57,734 bases of DNA from an uncultured Collinsella sp. (GCA_902492755.1 CABUNB010000009.1:1-57734); one strand, 5' to 3'. Counted from the first letter of the stretch, positions 8,248 to 17,059 are shown. Notes: generated by a model from the letters alone, not told the origin. A program made the numbers and translations.

Positions 8248-9514
8248 CTTAGAGGTCCTCGCGCCAGAAGGGCATGCTCATGCAGCGCGGGCCGCCGCGG
8301 CCGCGGGAGAGCTCGGCGGAGGGCACGACGAGAAGGTCCAGGCCCTCCTTGTACAGCACGTCGTTGGTGACGGTGTTGCGGGCGTAGACGCAGATCTTGC
8401 CGGGCTCGACGCACAGGGTGTTGGAGCCGTCGTTCCACTGCTCGCGGGAGGCCGCGATCGGGTCGCCGCCGCCGCAGGGGATCAGCTTGACCTGGTCGAC
8501 GCCGGTGGCGTCCTCCAGGACGTGCTCGAGGGTGTCCTCGATCAGGCGGATGTTCACGTCGCCCGGGTTCTTGCCGGCGGTCAGCTCGTAGACGCGCAGG
8601 GTGCCCATGATGGCGGGGTGGATCGTGAACTTATCGACGTCGATCTGGGTGAAGACCGTGTCGAGGTGCATGAAGGCGCGCGAGACCGGGATGTCGAAGG
8701 CCAGGATGCGCTCGACCTTGGAGTCGGAGTTCCAGAAGATGTTCTGGGCCATGACGTCGATAGCGGCGGCCTGGGTGCGCTGGGAGATGCCGACGGCGAG
8801 GGTCTTCTCGTTGATGTTCAGCACGTCGCCGCCCTCGGTGTGGAACTGGCAGTCGCGGCGGAAGTACAGGGAGACGTCCTTGTAGTCGGGGTGGTACTTG
8901 AAGACGTACTTGCCGTACAGGGTCTCGCGGTTGCGGGTGACCGAATACATGCGGTTGAGGTTGACGCCCTCGCCGACGACCGCGAACGGGTCGCGGGTGA
9001 AGTAGAGGTTGGGCATCGGGTCGATGATCAGGTCGGACTCGGACTCGGAGTTGACCAGGGAGTCGAGGGTCGTGGACGCCGTGAGGGGCATGTCGATCTC
9101 GGCCTTGGTCATGCCGGCCATGGTCTTCTTGACGAACTCGAGGTTGTCCTCGATGGAGTCCAGCTTCTCGCGGACGATCTGCGGCATGTGCTGGCCGCGG
9201 ATGCCGGCCTCGGCGATGTACTGGTCGGTGAACTCGGCGCGGGCGCCGGGGACCTGGTCGAACACCTCGGCGACGAGGTTCTCGAGGTAGAGGACCTCCA
9301 CGCCCTGGTCCCTCAGGATCTGGGCGAAGGTGTCGTGCTCCTGCTGTGCGACCTCCAGGAACGGGACGTCGTCGAACAGGAGTCGCTCGAGCTCGTCGGG
9401 CGGCAGGTTGAGGAGCTCGTCGCCGGGACGGTGCAGGCAGACCTTCCTGAGCTTGCCGATCTCGGAAGGCACGTGCAGACCTTTCGTCATGGCCTCCTAC
9501 CTTTCTTTCGGGCC
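8248..9514. repeat. 1,267-bp direct duplication, left copy
   Basis: 8248-9514 equals 11337-12603 base for base as far as I could compare by eye at a constant offset of 3,089; shadow frames read from the opposite strand are identical as well, which supports identity at third codon positions. Identity ends abruptly one base after the stop codon and 24 bases upstream of the start. No insertion sequence or terminal repeat borders either copy. Confidence 0.9.
8249..9490 (-). CDS. arcA: Arginine deiminase, copy 1
   Basis: Hydrolyses arginine to citrulline and ammonia, the first step of the pathway. The 413 residues are typical. Visible signatures: N-terminal substrate-loop segment FDDVPFLEVAQQEHD, EADIxMPLTAS-like middle region, FHTEGGDVL, HLDTVFTQID (catalytic His and Asp) and the C-terminal nucleophile Cys403 in RGGPRCMSMPF. 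AGGAGG lies 4 bases before the ATG. The whole coding region and 24 bases upstream are identical at DNA level to copy 2 at 11338-12579. It heads the arcA-arcB-transporter series. Confidence 0.96.
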   Translation of the reverse strand: MTKGLHVPSEIGKLRKVCLHRPGDELLNLPPDELERLLFDDVPFLEVAQQEHDTFAQILRDQGVEVLYLENLVAEVFDQVPGARAEFTDQYIAEAGIRGQHMPQIVREKLDSIEDNLEFVKKTMAGMTKAEIDMPLTASTTLDSLVNSESESDLIIDPMPNLYFTRDPFAVVGEGVNLNRMYSVTRNRETLYGKYVFKYHPDYKDVSLYFRRDCQFHTEGGDVLNINEKTLAVGISQRTQAAAIDVMAQNIFWNSDSKVERILAFDIPVSRAFMHLDTVFTQIDVDKFTIHPAIMGTLRVYELTAGKNPGDVNIRLIEDTLEHVLEDATGVDQVKLIPCGGGDPIAASREQWNDGSNTLCVEPGKICVYARNTVTNDVLYKEGLDLLVVPSAELSRGRGGPRCMSMPFWREDL

Positions 9515-9611
9515 CCTGTCAGGGCCGATTCGTTAGCGCCCCTCCGTGTGAGGCGTTATTGCTGACGACATATTTATATCCAAAATCAGTCCATACTTCC
9601 ACCTCGCCCCC

Positions 9612-9638
9612 GAACGGTTTTATATGAGGGGTGAACGG
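9612..9638 (-). promoter_or_regulatory. Paired CCGTTC half-sites upstream of arcA copy 1
   Basis: On the minus strand CCGTTC occurs at 9638-9633 and 9617-9612, exactly 21 bp apart (two helical turns), about 120 bases before the arcA start. The same pair with the same spacing is kept upstream of arcA copy 2 although the bases between differ. A TTTGGATATAA box lies further down at about 9580. Interpreted as an activator site; the protein is unknown. Confidence 0.5.
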
Positions 9639-9852
9639 CATACACATATACTTCACGCATGGCACACTTTGATTTAATAAAGTGCATTTACGTGCTAAAA
9701 CGCGTTTTAATCCTAAAATCAAATGGAACTAAACTTTGTTAAACCATCCTCAAATTGCATATTTCTAATAAAGATATGAATAGAATTAGCGATTCAAGCC
9801 GCGTCTCAACCATTTTCATTTTTATTCAGAAAAAAGTTTGTCCTATTCATTT

Positions 9853-9894
9853 CTGGTAAACAAATTACCGTTTACCAGACGCTTGATACCGTTC
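9853..9894. promoter_or_regulatory. Palindrome and second 21-bp-spaced pair in the arcA copy 1 upstream region
   Basis: CTGGTAAAC (9853-9861) and GTTTACCAG (9870-9878) form a perfect 9-bp inverted repeat with an 8-base spacer. The right half contains CCGTTT at 9868, and CCGTTC follows at 9889, again 21 bp apart, now on the plus strand. The rest of the non-coding stretch 9491-9970 is AT-rich and carries no gene that I can support. Confidence 0.4.
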
Positions 9895-9970
9895 ACCGGA
9901 AGCTCAGTATAAGGCCCAACGGATATCGGCTCGCTTTACGGCCCCATTTGTAACAACTTGACTTCTCGGT

Positions 9971-10012
9971 ATAGAAAAACGAACCCGCTTCCCCTAGGGA
10001 AACGGGTCCGTT
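9971..10012 (-). terminator. Intrinsic terminator of the ArcT-like gene
   Basis: A 16-bp stem (9978-9993 with 9997-10012, two positions G-U) around loop CTA, followed on the minus strand by a T-rich run TTTTTCTATA. Confidence 0.85.
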
Positions 10013-10063
10013 TTCGATTATCTTCGTCCTATTTGGATAAGGCCCTCGAAGATCATCGGAATC

Positions 10064-11188
10064 CTAGCGATCGAACTCCGCCAGCGCCTCGCCCAAAAGC
10101 CTCAGGCCCTCGCGGAGAACGTCCTCGCTCGCGCAGTAGCCCAGGCGTGCGCCGCAGGGGAGCTCAAAGCGGCTGCCGGGAACCAGCAGCACTCCCCTCT
10201 CAGCCAACAGGCGCTTGCAGAACTCTTCGTCGTCCTCGGGAATATCCAGCTGGATAAACGAGGTGGACACGCCCTGCGGGGCCGTCCAGGAAACGCGATG
10301 CTGCGTATCGATCCAAGCCTGCGCGATATCGCGGTTGCCAAACACGATCTTGCGATTGCGCTCGAGAATCTTATCCTTGTGCTCAAGCACATAGGTCGCC
10401 AGGTCATCGTTGAACACGCCGCCGCAGATCATGGTGTAATCGCGATAGGTACGGATGCGGTTGGACACCTCTTCGTCGGCCACGACCCAGCCCACGCGGG
10501 CCGCAGGCGTCGAATAGGTCTTCGACAACGAGTTGGTGACAATGGCCCTCTCGTACACGTCGACCATCGACATAAAGGACTCAGTGTTTTCGAGCGGCAG
10601 ATACACCTCGTCGCACAGCACGTAGGCGCCCACCGAACGGGCGATCTCGGCAATCTGGCCGAGCATATCGGCATCGAGCACCGAACCGATGGGGTTCGAT
10701 GCGTTGTTGATGCAGATAAGCTTGGTGTTGGGGCGCACCAAGCGCTTGAGTTCCTCGATATCGGGCTTCCAGCCGAGTTCCTCGCGAAGCTCCCAATACT
10801 CGACCTCGGCGCCCAGCGTGCGCGGAATCTCGTAGAGCGGCGCGTAGGTGGGCCACTCGGCGATAACGTGGTCACCGGGCTCGACAACAGCCATGATGGC
10901 GTTGAGGTTAGCGCCCGTGCAGCCGTTGGTCTGCAGGATATGGTCAGGATTGACCTCACGACGATAGAGCTTGGCGACCTCGGCCTTAAACTCCGGCGAA
11001 CCCTCGATCCAGCCGTAGTTCATCTTCTCGCGGTCCAGGCGCTCGTAGAACGTGGCACCGTCCTGCTCGTCAAACGCACGTAGCTCGCCCATGGTGAGCG
11101 ACGAGATCGTCGACTGGGCGATGTCCCACGTGGCGCTCTTCTCCCAAACGTTGAGCCATTCCTCAACGCCAATCGTCTTGATGTCCAC
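10064..11188 (-). CDS. PLP-dependent aminotransferase, ArcT-like
   Basis: A 374-residue fold-type I aminotransferase (class I/II). It shows the cofactor-binding NASNPIG, CDEVYLPL with its Asp/Tyr, the Schiff-base lysine in SLSKTYSTPAARVGW, and a C-terminal GARLGYC with the carboxylate-binding Arg nearby. The GTG at 11188 is preferred because AAGGAG lies 8 bases upstream; an ATG at 11215 lacks an RBS. Arginine deiminase operons of lactobacilli and streptococci often contain a transaminase gene called arcT, and this one sits between two arcA copies, so an ArcT role is likely. The amino donor is unknown. Confidence 0.83.
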   Translation of the reverse strand: MDIKTIGVEEWLNVWEKSATWDIAQSTISSLTMGELRAFDEQDGATFYERLDREKMNYGWIEGSPEFKAEVAKLYRREVNPDHILQTNGCTGANLNAIMAVVEPGDHVIAEWPTYAPLYEIPRTLGAEVEYWELREELGWKPDIEELKRLVRPNTKLICINNASNPIGSVLDADMLGQIAEIARSVGAYVLCDEVYLPLENTESFMSMVDVYERAIVTNSLSKTYSTPAARVGWVVADEEVSNRIRTYRDYTMICGGVFNDDLATYVLEHKDKILERNRKIVFGNRDIAQAWIDTQHRVSWTAPQGVSTSFIQLDIPEDDEEFCKRLLAERGVLLVPGSRFELPCGARLGYCASEDVLREGLRLLGEALAEFDR

Positions 11189-11244
11189 GGCCAAGCTCCT
11201 TACAAAAGCAGTCATCCAATCGTGTTAACGTTCCTCATACAAGA

Positions 11245-11276
11245 TTGGGGCGGTGCGAAAACCCGCACCGCCCCAA
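11245..11276 (-). terminator. Hairpin after arcA copy 2
   Basis: Perfect 12-bp stem TTGGGGCGGTGC/GCACCGCCCCAA (11245-11256 with 11265-11276). The following T tract on the minus strand is weak. A perfect 14-bp palindrome GACCCGTACGGGTC lies nearby at 11314-11327. Confidence 0.65.
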
Positions 11277-11336
11277 TGAGAGACATCTAATGGCAGCTAG
11301 ATGTATGTATTATGACCCGTACGGGTCCTTGAAGAC

Positions 11337-12603
11337 CTTAGAGGTCCTCGCGCCAGAAGGGCATGCTCATGCAGCGCGGGCCGCCGCGGCCGCGGGAGAG
11401 CTCGGCGGAGGGCACGACGAGAAGGTCCAGGCCCTCCTTGTACAGCACGTCGTTGGTGACGGTGTTGCGGGCGTAGACGCAGATCTTGCCGGGCTCGACG
11501 CACAGGGTGTTGGAGCCGTCGTTCCACTGCTCGCGGGAGGCCGCGATCGGGTCGCCGCCGCCGCAGGGGATCAGCTTGACCTGGTCGACGCCGGTGGCGT
11601 CCTCCAGGACGTGCTCGAGGGTGTCCTCGATCAGGCGGATGTTCACGTCGCCCGGGTTCTTGCCGGCGGTCAGCTCGTAGACGCGCAGGGTGCCCATGAT
11701 GGCGGGGTGGATCGTGAACTTATCGACGTCGATCTGGGTGAAGACCGTGTCGAGGTGCATGAAGGCGCGCGAGACCGGGATGTCGAAGGCCAGGATGCGC
11801 TCGACCTTGGAGTCGGAGTTCCAGAAGATGTTCTGGGCCATGACGTCGATAGCGGCGGCCTGGGTGCGCTGGGAGATGCCGACGGCGAGGGTCTTCTCGT
11901 TGATGTTCAGCACGTCGCCGCCCTCGGTGTGGAACTGGCAGTCGCGGCGGAAGTACAGGGAGACGTCCTTGTAGTCGGGGTGGTACTTGAAGACGTACTT
12001 GCCGTACAGGGTCTCGCGGTTGCGGGTGACCGAATACATGCGGTTGAGGTTGACGCCCTCGCCGACGACCGCGAACGGGTCGCGGGTGAAGTAGAGGTTG
12101 GGCATCGGGTCGATGATCAGGTCGGACTCGGACTCGGAGTTGACCAGGGAGTCGAGGGTCGTGGACGCCGTGAGGGGCATGTCGATCTCGGCCTTGGTCA
12201 TGCCGGCCATGGTCTTCTTGACGAACTCGAGGTTGTCCTCGATGGAGTCCAGCTTCTCGCGGACGATCTGCGGCATGTGCTGGCCGCGGATGCCGGCCTC
12301 GGCGATGTACTGGTCGGTGAACTCGGCGCGGGCGCCGGGGACCTGGTCGAACACCTCGGCGACGAGGTTCTCGAGGTAGAGGACCTCCACGCCCTGGTCC
12401 CTCAGGATCTGGGCGAAGGTGTCGTGCTCCTGCTGTGCGACCTCCAGGAACGGGACGTCGTCGAACAGGAGTCGCTCGAGCTCGTCGGGCGGCAGGTTGA
12501 GGAGCTCGTCGCCGGGACGGTGCAGGCAGACCTTCCTGAGCTTGCCGATCTCGGAAGGCACGTGCAGACCTTTCGTCATGGCCTCCTACCTTTCTTTCGG
12601 GCC
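11337..12603. repeat. 1,267-bp direct duplication, right copy
   Basis: Partner of 8248-9514, in the same orientation, with the ArcT-like gene between the two copies. Homologous recombination between the copies would delete 3,089 bp including the aminotransferase gene. Confidence 0.9.
11338..12579 (-). CDS. arcA: Arginine deiminase, copy 2
   Basis: A second 413-residue arginine deiminase, identical in protein and DNA to copy 1, with the same nucleophile Cys403 and the same AGGAGG before the ATG. It is followed by a hairpin and then by the ArcT-like gene, so it may be transcribed alone or with that gene. Its upstream region (12604-12800) is recognisably related to that of copy 1 but only about two thirds identical, pointing to an old duplication with later homogenisation of the coding part. 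Separate promoters may give separate regulation of one enzyme. Confidence 0.95.
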   Translation of the reverse strand: MTKGLHVPSEIGKLRKVCLHRPGDELLNLPPDELERLLFDDVPFLEVAQQEHDTFAQILRDQGVEVLYLENLVAEVFDQVPGARAEFTDQYIAEAGIRGQHMPQIVREKLDSIEDNLEFVKKTMAGMTKAEIDMPLTASTTLDSLVNSESESDLIIDPMPNLYFTRDPFAVVGEGVNLNRMYSVTRNRETLYGKYVFKYHPDYKDVSLYFRRDCQFHTEGGDVLNINEKTLAVGISQRTQAAAIDVMAQNIFWNSDSKVERILAFDIPVSRAFMHLDTVFTQIDVDKFTIHPAIMGTLRVYELTAGKNPGDVNIRLIEDTLEHVLEDATGVDQVKLIPCGGGDPIAASREQWNDGSNTLCVEPGKICVYARNTVTNDVLYKEGLDLLVVPSAELSRGRGGPRCMSMPFWREDL

Positions 12604-12700
12604 TTACTGGCCGAATGTATCAGCGCCCCTCCATATGGGACGCTGCTTGCTGACAGCTCTAGTTATATCCAAAAATCACCCGCAATTCCACCTCGCCCCC

Positions 12701-12727
12701 GAACGGTCAACAAAGTGCGATGAACGG
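12701..12727 (-). promoter_or_regulatory. Paired CCGTTC half-sites upstream of arcA copy 2
   Basis: CCGTTC on the minus strand at 12727-12722 and 12706-12701, spaced 21 bp, at the same distance from the start codon as in copy 1. Single related motifs also occur on the plus strand at 12972 (CCGTTT) and 13037 (CCGTTC). The remaining bases of 12604-13105 hold no gene that I can see; a ppk promoter must lie near the right end. Confidence 0.5.
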
Positions 12728-13137
12728 TATATCGCATGTGATTCCCCCATGATGTACTTCGGCGTTCTAAAGTAACTTTTCTAAGGTAAACGCTCTTTTT
12801 TCTCAAAAATCATTCGCAATTACAACTCCAATCTTTCGATTAAGAACTGCATATCTAAAACGGTTTTATGTATATAAATGACGCTTGTTCGTGTTTCTGT
12901 CTGTATTCGATGATATTCAGCTACCTATCATTCTTATTCACACATACTCACCAGTTGAGTGAGGATATAGACCGTTTTTCACAACGCGACGGGCGTCAGC
13001 TCTATGGCTTGTCAGCGTAAGAAGTAGGTAAAGATACCGTTCACGCGATACGTCCGTGCCATAGGTCGACTAAATTGAGACAATAGTGAATAGTGTTAGG
13101 CAACCGTCCCCTGCGGGGACTGAACGGACAGATGCAT

Positions 13138-15540
13138 ATGCCGAGCAAAATCGAAAAAAAGCAAGCCGCCGCAAAGCTGCGCAAACCGCCGCGCGACTTC
13201 TCGTACACGCAGAACCGAGAGCTCAGCTGGCTGCGCTTTGACAACCGTGTGCTTGACGAAGCCTTCGACGAGACCGTTCCGCTGTTCGAGCGTCTAAAGT
13301 TCGTGTCGATTTTCGAGTCTAACCTCGACGAGTTTCTCATGGTGCGCGTGGGCGGCCTGTCCGATCTGGCAGAGCTCAAAAAACAGCCTGTCGACAACAA
13401 GAGCAATATGACCGCCTCCGAACAGGTCGATGCTGTCATGGCCGAAATGCCCGGGCTCCTTACCCGATGGGAGTCCATCTTTAAGAGCATCGAGGGCAAG
13501 CTCGACACCCTGGGCGTTCACCGCGCGCGTGTTGATTCGCTTACGCCCGAGGAGCGCACCTTTGTAACCCGCTACTTCCAGGCCTACGTGTCGCCGGTCA
13601 TCTCGCCGTTGGTCATTGACCCGCGCCATCCCTTCCCCAACCTGCGCAACGGTGCACTCTATCTGGCTTGTGGCCTGGACGGCGTCACCGACGAGGAGAG
13701 CCTGCTGGGCCTTATCGAGATCCCCGCCTCGATGAACCGCGTGGTCGAGATCCCCTCGCCCACCGGCACCTACTCCTACATTCTGCTCGAGGACGTCATC
13801 CTCGCCTGCCTGGACAGCTGCTTTGGCTCCTATAAGCCGCTCGACCGCGCGCTCATCCGCGTCACCCGCAACGCCGACATCGATCCGGACGGCGAGGGCG
13901 TCGAGGAGGAAGAGGACTACCGCCAGCACATGAAGCGCATCCTCAAGAAGCGCCTGCGTCTGCAGCCGGTAGTGCTCGCGGTCTCGGGGTCGCTCGAGAA
14001 GGCGACGCTCAAGACCATCCGCAAGGCGCTCGAGCTTTCTCGCCGCTCGGTCTTTACCTGCGATATCCCGCTCGACCTGGGCTACGTCTTCGGCATTGAG
14101 GGCAAGATTCCCGAGCACCTGCGCAACGAGCTGCTCTTTACGCCGTTTAAGCCGCAGCCCAACCCCACCATCGATATGACCCGCTCCATCCGCGAGCAGG
14201 TGCTGCAGCACGACAAGCTGCTCTTTTACCCTTACGAGGCCATGAATCCGTTCTTGGACCTGGTGCACGAGGCCGCCTACGACCCCGAGTGCATCTCGCT
14301 GCGCATCACGCTCTACCGCGTGGCCAAGCAGAGCCGCCTGTGCGAGTCACTGATCGATGCCGCCGAGAACGGCAAAGAGGTCACGGTGCTCATGGAGCTC
14401 CGCGCGCGCTTTGACGAGCAGAACAACATCGAGTGGGCCGAGCGCCTGGAAGAGGCCGGCTGCACCGTCATCTACGGCTCCGAGGGCTTTAAGTGCCACT
14501 CCAAGATCTGCCAGCTCACCTATCGCGAAGGCATGGCGCTAACGCGTCTGACGCTGCTGGGCACCGGCAACTTTAACGAGAAGACGGCCAAACTCTACAG
14601 CGACTTTATGCTCATGACCGCCCACCCCGGCATCGGCGAGGACGCCAACCTGTTCTTCCGCAACCTGTCGCTGGGCAATCTGCGCGGCGATTACCGCTTC
14701 CTGGGTGTGGCGCCCGTAGGCCTCAAGCCGCTCATCATGCGCGGTCTGGATCGCGAGATTCAGCGCGCTCTCGCTGGCGAGCCCGCCCGCGTGTTCTTTA
14801 AACTCAACTCGCTCACCGACCGCGAGGTCATCGACAAGATCGCCGAGGCATCGTGCGCAGGAGTCCGCGTGGACATGATCATCCGCGGCATCTCGTGCCT
14901 CAAGCCGGGCGTTCCTGGCAAGACCGAAAACGTGCATGTCCGTTCTATCGTCGGACGCTTTTTGGAGCATGCGCGCGTTTACGCCTTTGGCGTGGACTCG
15001 GACATGATCTACCTGAGCTCGGCCGACATGATGACGCGCAACACCGAGCACCGCGTGGAGATCGCCTTCCCCGTGCTCGACCCCACCTGCCGCGCCCTGG
15101 TGCACGAGTACATGGGCATGCAGCTGCGCGACAACGTGAAAGCCCGCAGCCTGACAAGTGACGGCACCTGGGTTCCCGTGGAGCGTACAGGGGGTGAGAA
15201 ACCCTTCAACTCGCAGGAAGCCCTGCTGGAGCGTGCCTATCGCAACGCCGAGGCCGCGCCCGAGCCCGTCATTGAGGCGAAACCCGCCCCCGAGCCCGAG
15301 CCGCAGCCGGTAGCACCCAAGGTCCAAAAGGTCCAGGCGACCGTCATTGAGCCCGAGCCCGCACCTGTACCTCAGCCCGAGCCGCAGGTCACCAAGCCCG
15401 CACCCGAGACGAGCGCCCGTCGCGATAAGCCCGCCGGCAAGACCAAGGCCATCGAGCGCCATCGCCCCGGTCGTGTGCGCATGGGCCTGGGCCTGATCGG
15501 CCTGGGTCTTAAGACGCTCATTACCGGCAAGACGAAATAG
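13138..15540 (+). CDS. ppk: Polyphosphate kinase 1
   Basis: Reversibly polymerises the terminal phosphate of ATP into polyphosphate. With the ATG at 13138 it has 800 residues; ATG 13132 and GTG 13093 are alternatives, but only 13138 has a reasonably placed GGAC. The N domain opens with NRELSWLRFDNRVLDEA and NLDEFLMVRVGGL. The catalytic HKD-like domains carry the phosphorylated His454 in KCHSK and a second His611 in LEHARVYAF. Residues about 700-780 form an unusual Pro/Glu-rich tail (repeated PEP motifs) ending in a basic segment, beyond the normal PPK1 core, perhaps a flexible tether. A hairpin GTCCCC-TGC-GGGGAC (13106-13120) lies in the 5' leader. It is monocistronic with a strong terminator. 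Confidence 0.95.
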   Translation: MPSKIEKKQAAAKLRKPPRDFSYTQNRELSWLRFDNRVLDEAFDETVPLFERLKFVSIFESNLDEFLMVRVGGLSDLAELKKQPVDNKSNMTASEQVDAVMAEMPGLLTRWESIFKSIEGKLDTLGVHRARVDSLTPEERTFVTRYFQAYVSPVISPLVIDPRHPFPNLRNGALYLACGLDGVTDEESLLGLIEIPASMNRVVEIPSPTGTYSYILLEDVILACLDSCFGSYKPLDRALIRVTRNADIDPDGEGVEEEEDYRQHMKRILKKRLRLQPVVLAVSGSLEKATLKTIRKALELSRRSVFTCDIPLDLGYVFGIEGKIPEHLRNELLFTPFKPQPNPTIDMTRSIREQVLQHDKLLFYPYEAMNPFLDLVHEAAYDPECISLRITLYRVAKQSRLCESLIDAAENGKEVTVLMELRARFDEQNNIEWAERLEEAGCTVIYGSEGFKCHSKICQLTYREGMALTRLTLLGTGNFNEKTAKLYSDFMLMTAHPGIGEDANLFFRNLSLGNLRGDYRFLGVAPVGLKPLIMRGLDREIQRALAGEPARVFFKLNSLTDREVIDKIAEASCAGVRVDMIIRGISCLKPGVPGKTENVHVRSIVGRFLEHARVYAFGVDSDMIYLSSADMMTRNTEHRVEIAFPVLDPTCRALVHEYMGMQLRDNVKARSLTSDGTWVPVERTGGEKPFNSQEALLERAYRNAEAAPEPVIEAKPAPEPEPQPVAPKVQKVQATVIEPEPAPVPQPEPQVTKPAPETSARRDKPAGKTKAIERHRPGRVRMGLGLIGLGLKTLITGKTK

Positions 15541-15564
15541 TCGTTTGTAGAAGCAGTTTGTAGA

Positions 15565-15608
15565 AGCGCCCCGCATTTGAGGAAAGCCTCGGATGCGGGG
15601 CGCTTTTC
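15565..15608 (+). terminator. Intrinsic terminator of ppk
   Basis: A 12-bp GC-rich stem AGCGCCCCGCAT/ATGCGGGGCGCT with an inner TGAGG/CCTC extension, followed by TTTT. A tandem GTTTGTAGAAGC lies between the ppk stop and the hairpin. Confidence 0.9.
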
Positions 15609-15653
15609 CCTGCTACCATGGTGCGAACAACAACACGAATGACAGGCAGGGAT

Positions 15654-16991
15654 ATGAAGCTCACTATAGAATCGATGACCTACGGCGCCGACGGGTTGGC
15701 GCACGCCGACAACGGCAAGGCCGTCTTTGTGCAAGGCGCCGTGGCAGGCGACACCGTCGAGGCCGAGATCGTGCAGGACGGCAAGTCGTTTATGCGCGCC
15801 CGCACCACCGAGATTCTGGAGCCGAGCCCCGATCGCATCCAGCCTCCCTGCCCCTTCGTGGGCATTTGCGGTGGCTGCTCGTGGGGCAATCTCTCGCGCA
15901 CCGCGCAGCTTGCCGCCAAGGAGCAAAACCTGCGCTCCACGCTCGAGCGCATCGGCAAGTTCAGCCCCGATCAGGTCGATGAGCTGGTGCAGCCTATCCG
16001 TCGTACCAAGGACGACTGGGGCTACCGCAATAAAATCGAGCTCGAGCCGACCGTTGTCAACGGCCGTGTGCGTCTTGGCATGCACGGCGTCGACCCCAGC
16101 AAGATCGTGACCGTTGATTCGTGCCCGTTGTTCGACAAACGCTTCCCCAAGGCACTCAAATCGGTCGTCGGCGCACTCAATTATCTGAGCGGCAGCCATG
16201 ACCTTGGCCTTGAGCGCGTGGGTATTCGCGCCTCGCGTCGCACCAAGGCGCTCGAGGTGGCGCTATGGACGCCCACGGGCTCTTTCCCGCGCTCGCAGGT
16301 CTCCCGCGTGCTGGCAGACGCCGCTCATCCCACGAGCATCGTGCGCGTGATGAGCAAGGGCGAGAAGAAAGCCCGCCGCGTTTCCAAGGTCGAGATGCTC
16401 GCCGGCGAGGGCTCCTGGACCGAGAATATCGCCGACGGCCAGATGCGCTTGTCTGCCCCGTCATTCTTCCAGGTCAACACCAAGGGCGCCGAGATTTTAA
16501 TCGAGCTTGTCATGGACGCGCTCGATCCGCAGGAAGACGAACTGGCCGTGGACCTGTACTGCGGCGCCGGCACCTTTCCCCTGCCGCTCGCCCGCCGCTG
16601 CGATTTTGTCGCCGCCGTCGAGGCCTATGGCCCGGCAGTGCGCGACCTGCGCCGCAACTTGGAGATCAACAAGCTCGATAACGTCGACGTCATCGGCGGC
16701 GACGCCGTGCGCGAGTTCCCCGATCAAGATGCCGATGTCCTGGTGGTCGACCCGCCGCGCGCAGGCCTGGCGCCCGAGGCCATCGACCTTATCGCCAGCA
16801 CGAGCGCCCGCGATGTCGCCTACGTGAGCTGCGACCCGGCCACCCTGGCGCGCGATCTCAAACGCTTTGTCGAAGAAGGCACCTTCTCCCCCGTCAAGAT
16901 CACGCCGGTCGACCTGTTCCCGCAGACCTTCCACTGCGAAACCGTCGTCCACCTCAAGCGCAACTACCCAGAAAAATCATTCGGCGATTGA
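15654..16991 (+). CDS. 23S rRNA (uracil-5-)-methyltransferase, RumA/RlmD type
   Basis: A SAM-dependent methyltransferase that makes 5-methyluridine in 23S rRNA. The 445 residues contain a TRAM RNA-binding domain (1-60), an iron-sulfur cluster set Cys66, Cys72, Cys75 and Cys157 (CPFVGICGGC and VDSCPLF), the SAM motif LAVDLYCGAGTFPLPLA, DPPRAGL, and the catalytic Cys in YVSCDPATLARDL. ATG 15654 was chosen because it starts the TRAM domain and has AGGG just upstream; 15639 and 15618 are possible. It could be RlmD or the dual RlmCD of Gram-positives; the position of the methylated base cannot be told from sequence. It heads a run with the DJ-1 and maf genes. Confidence 0.87.
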   Translation: MKLTIESMTYGADGLAHADNGKAVFVQGAVAGDTVEAEIVQDGKSFMRARTTEILEPSPDRIQPPCPFVGICGGCSWGNLSRTAQLAAKEQNLRSTLERIGKFSPDQVDELVQPIRRTKDDWGYRNKIELEPTVVNGRVRLGMHGVDPSKIVTVDSCPLFDKRFPKALKSVVGALNYLSGSHDLGLERVGIRASRRTKALEVALWTPTGSFPRSQVSRVLADAAHPTSIVRVMSKGEKKARRVSKVEMLAGEGSWTENIADGQMRLSAPSFFQVNTKGAEILIELVMDALDPQEDELAVDLYCGAGTFPLPLARRCDFVAAVEAYGPAVRDLRRNLEINKLDNVDVIGGDAVREFPDQDADVLVVDPPRAGLAPEAIDLIASTSARDVAYVSCDPATLARDLKRFVEEGTFSPVKITPVDLFPQTFHCETVVHLKRNYPEKSFGD

Positions 16992-17059
16992 GCGTGGCAA
17001 GCGGGCGCGTTCGGGGTATAAGACGGCTAATTGTATGCCGCCTTACGAAAGGAATCCTC

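Noticed and set aside
7142..9565. An 807-codon open frame on the plus strand opposite arcB and arcA (and similar ones at 5513-6964, 33839-35701 and 37549-39321)
   Set aside because: They are antisense shadows of well-supported genes. High G/C at third positions removes stops from the opposite frame; the translations are low-complexity (Val, Gly, Asp, His-rich) and have no family features or RBS.
9519..9722. A 67-codon minus-strand frame upstream of arcA copy 1
   Set aside because: It covers the promoter/operator region, has no good RBS and is not kept upstream of copy 2.
8248..12603. Composite transposon or IS-mediated duplication of arcA
   Set aside because: No transposase, terminal inverted repeats or target-site duplications are visible at either border.
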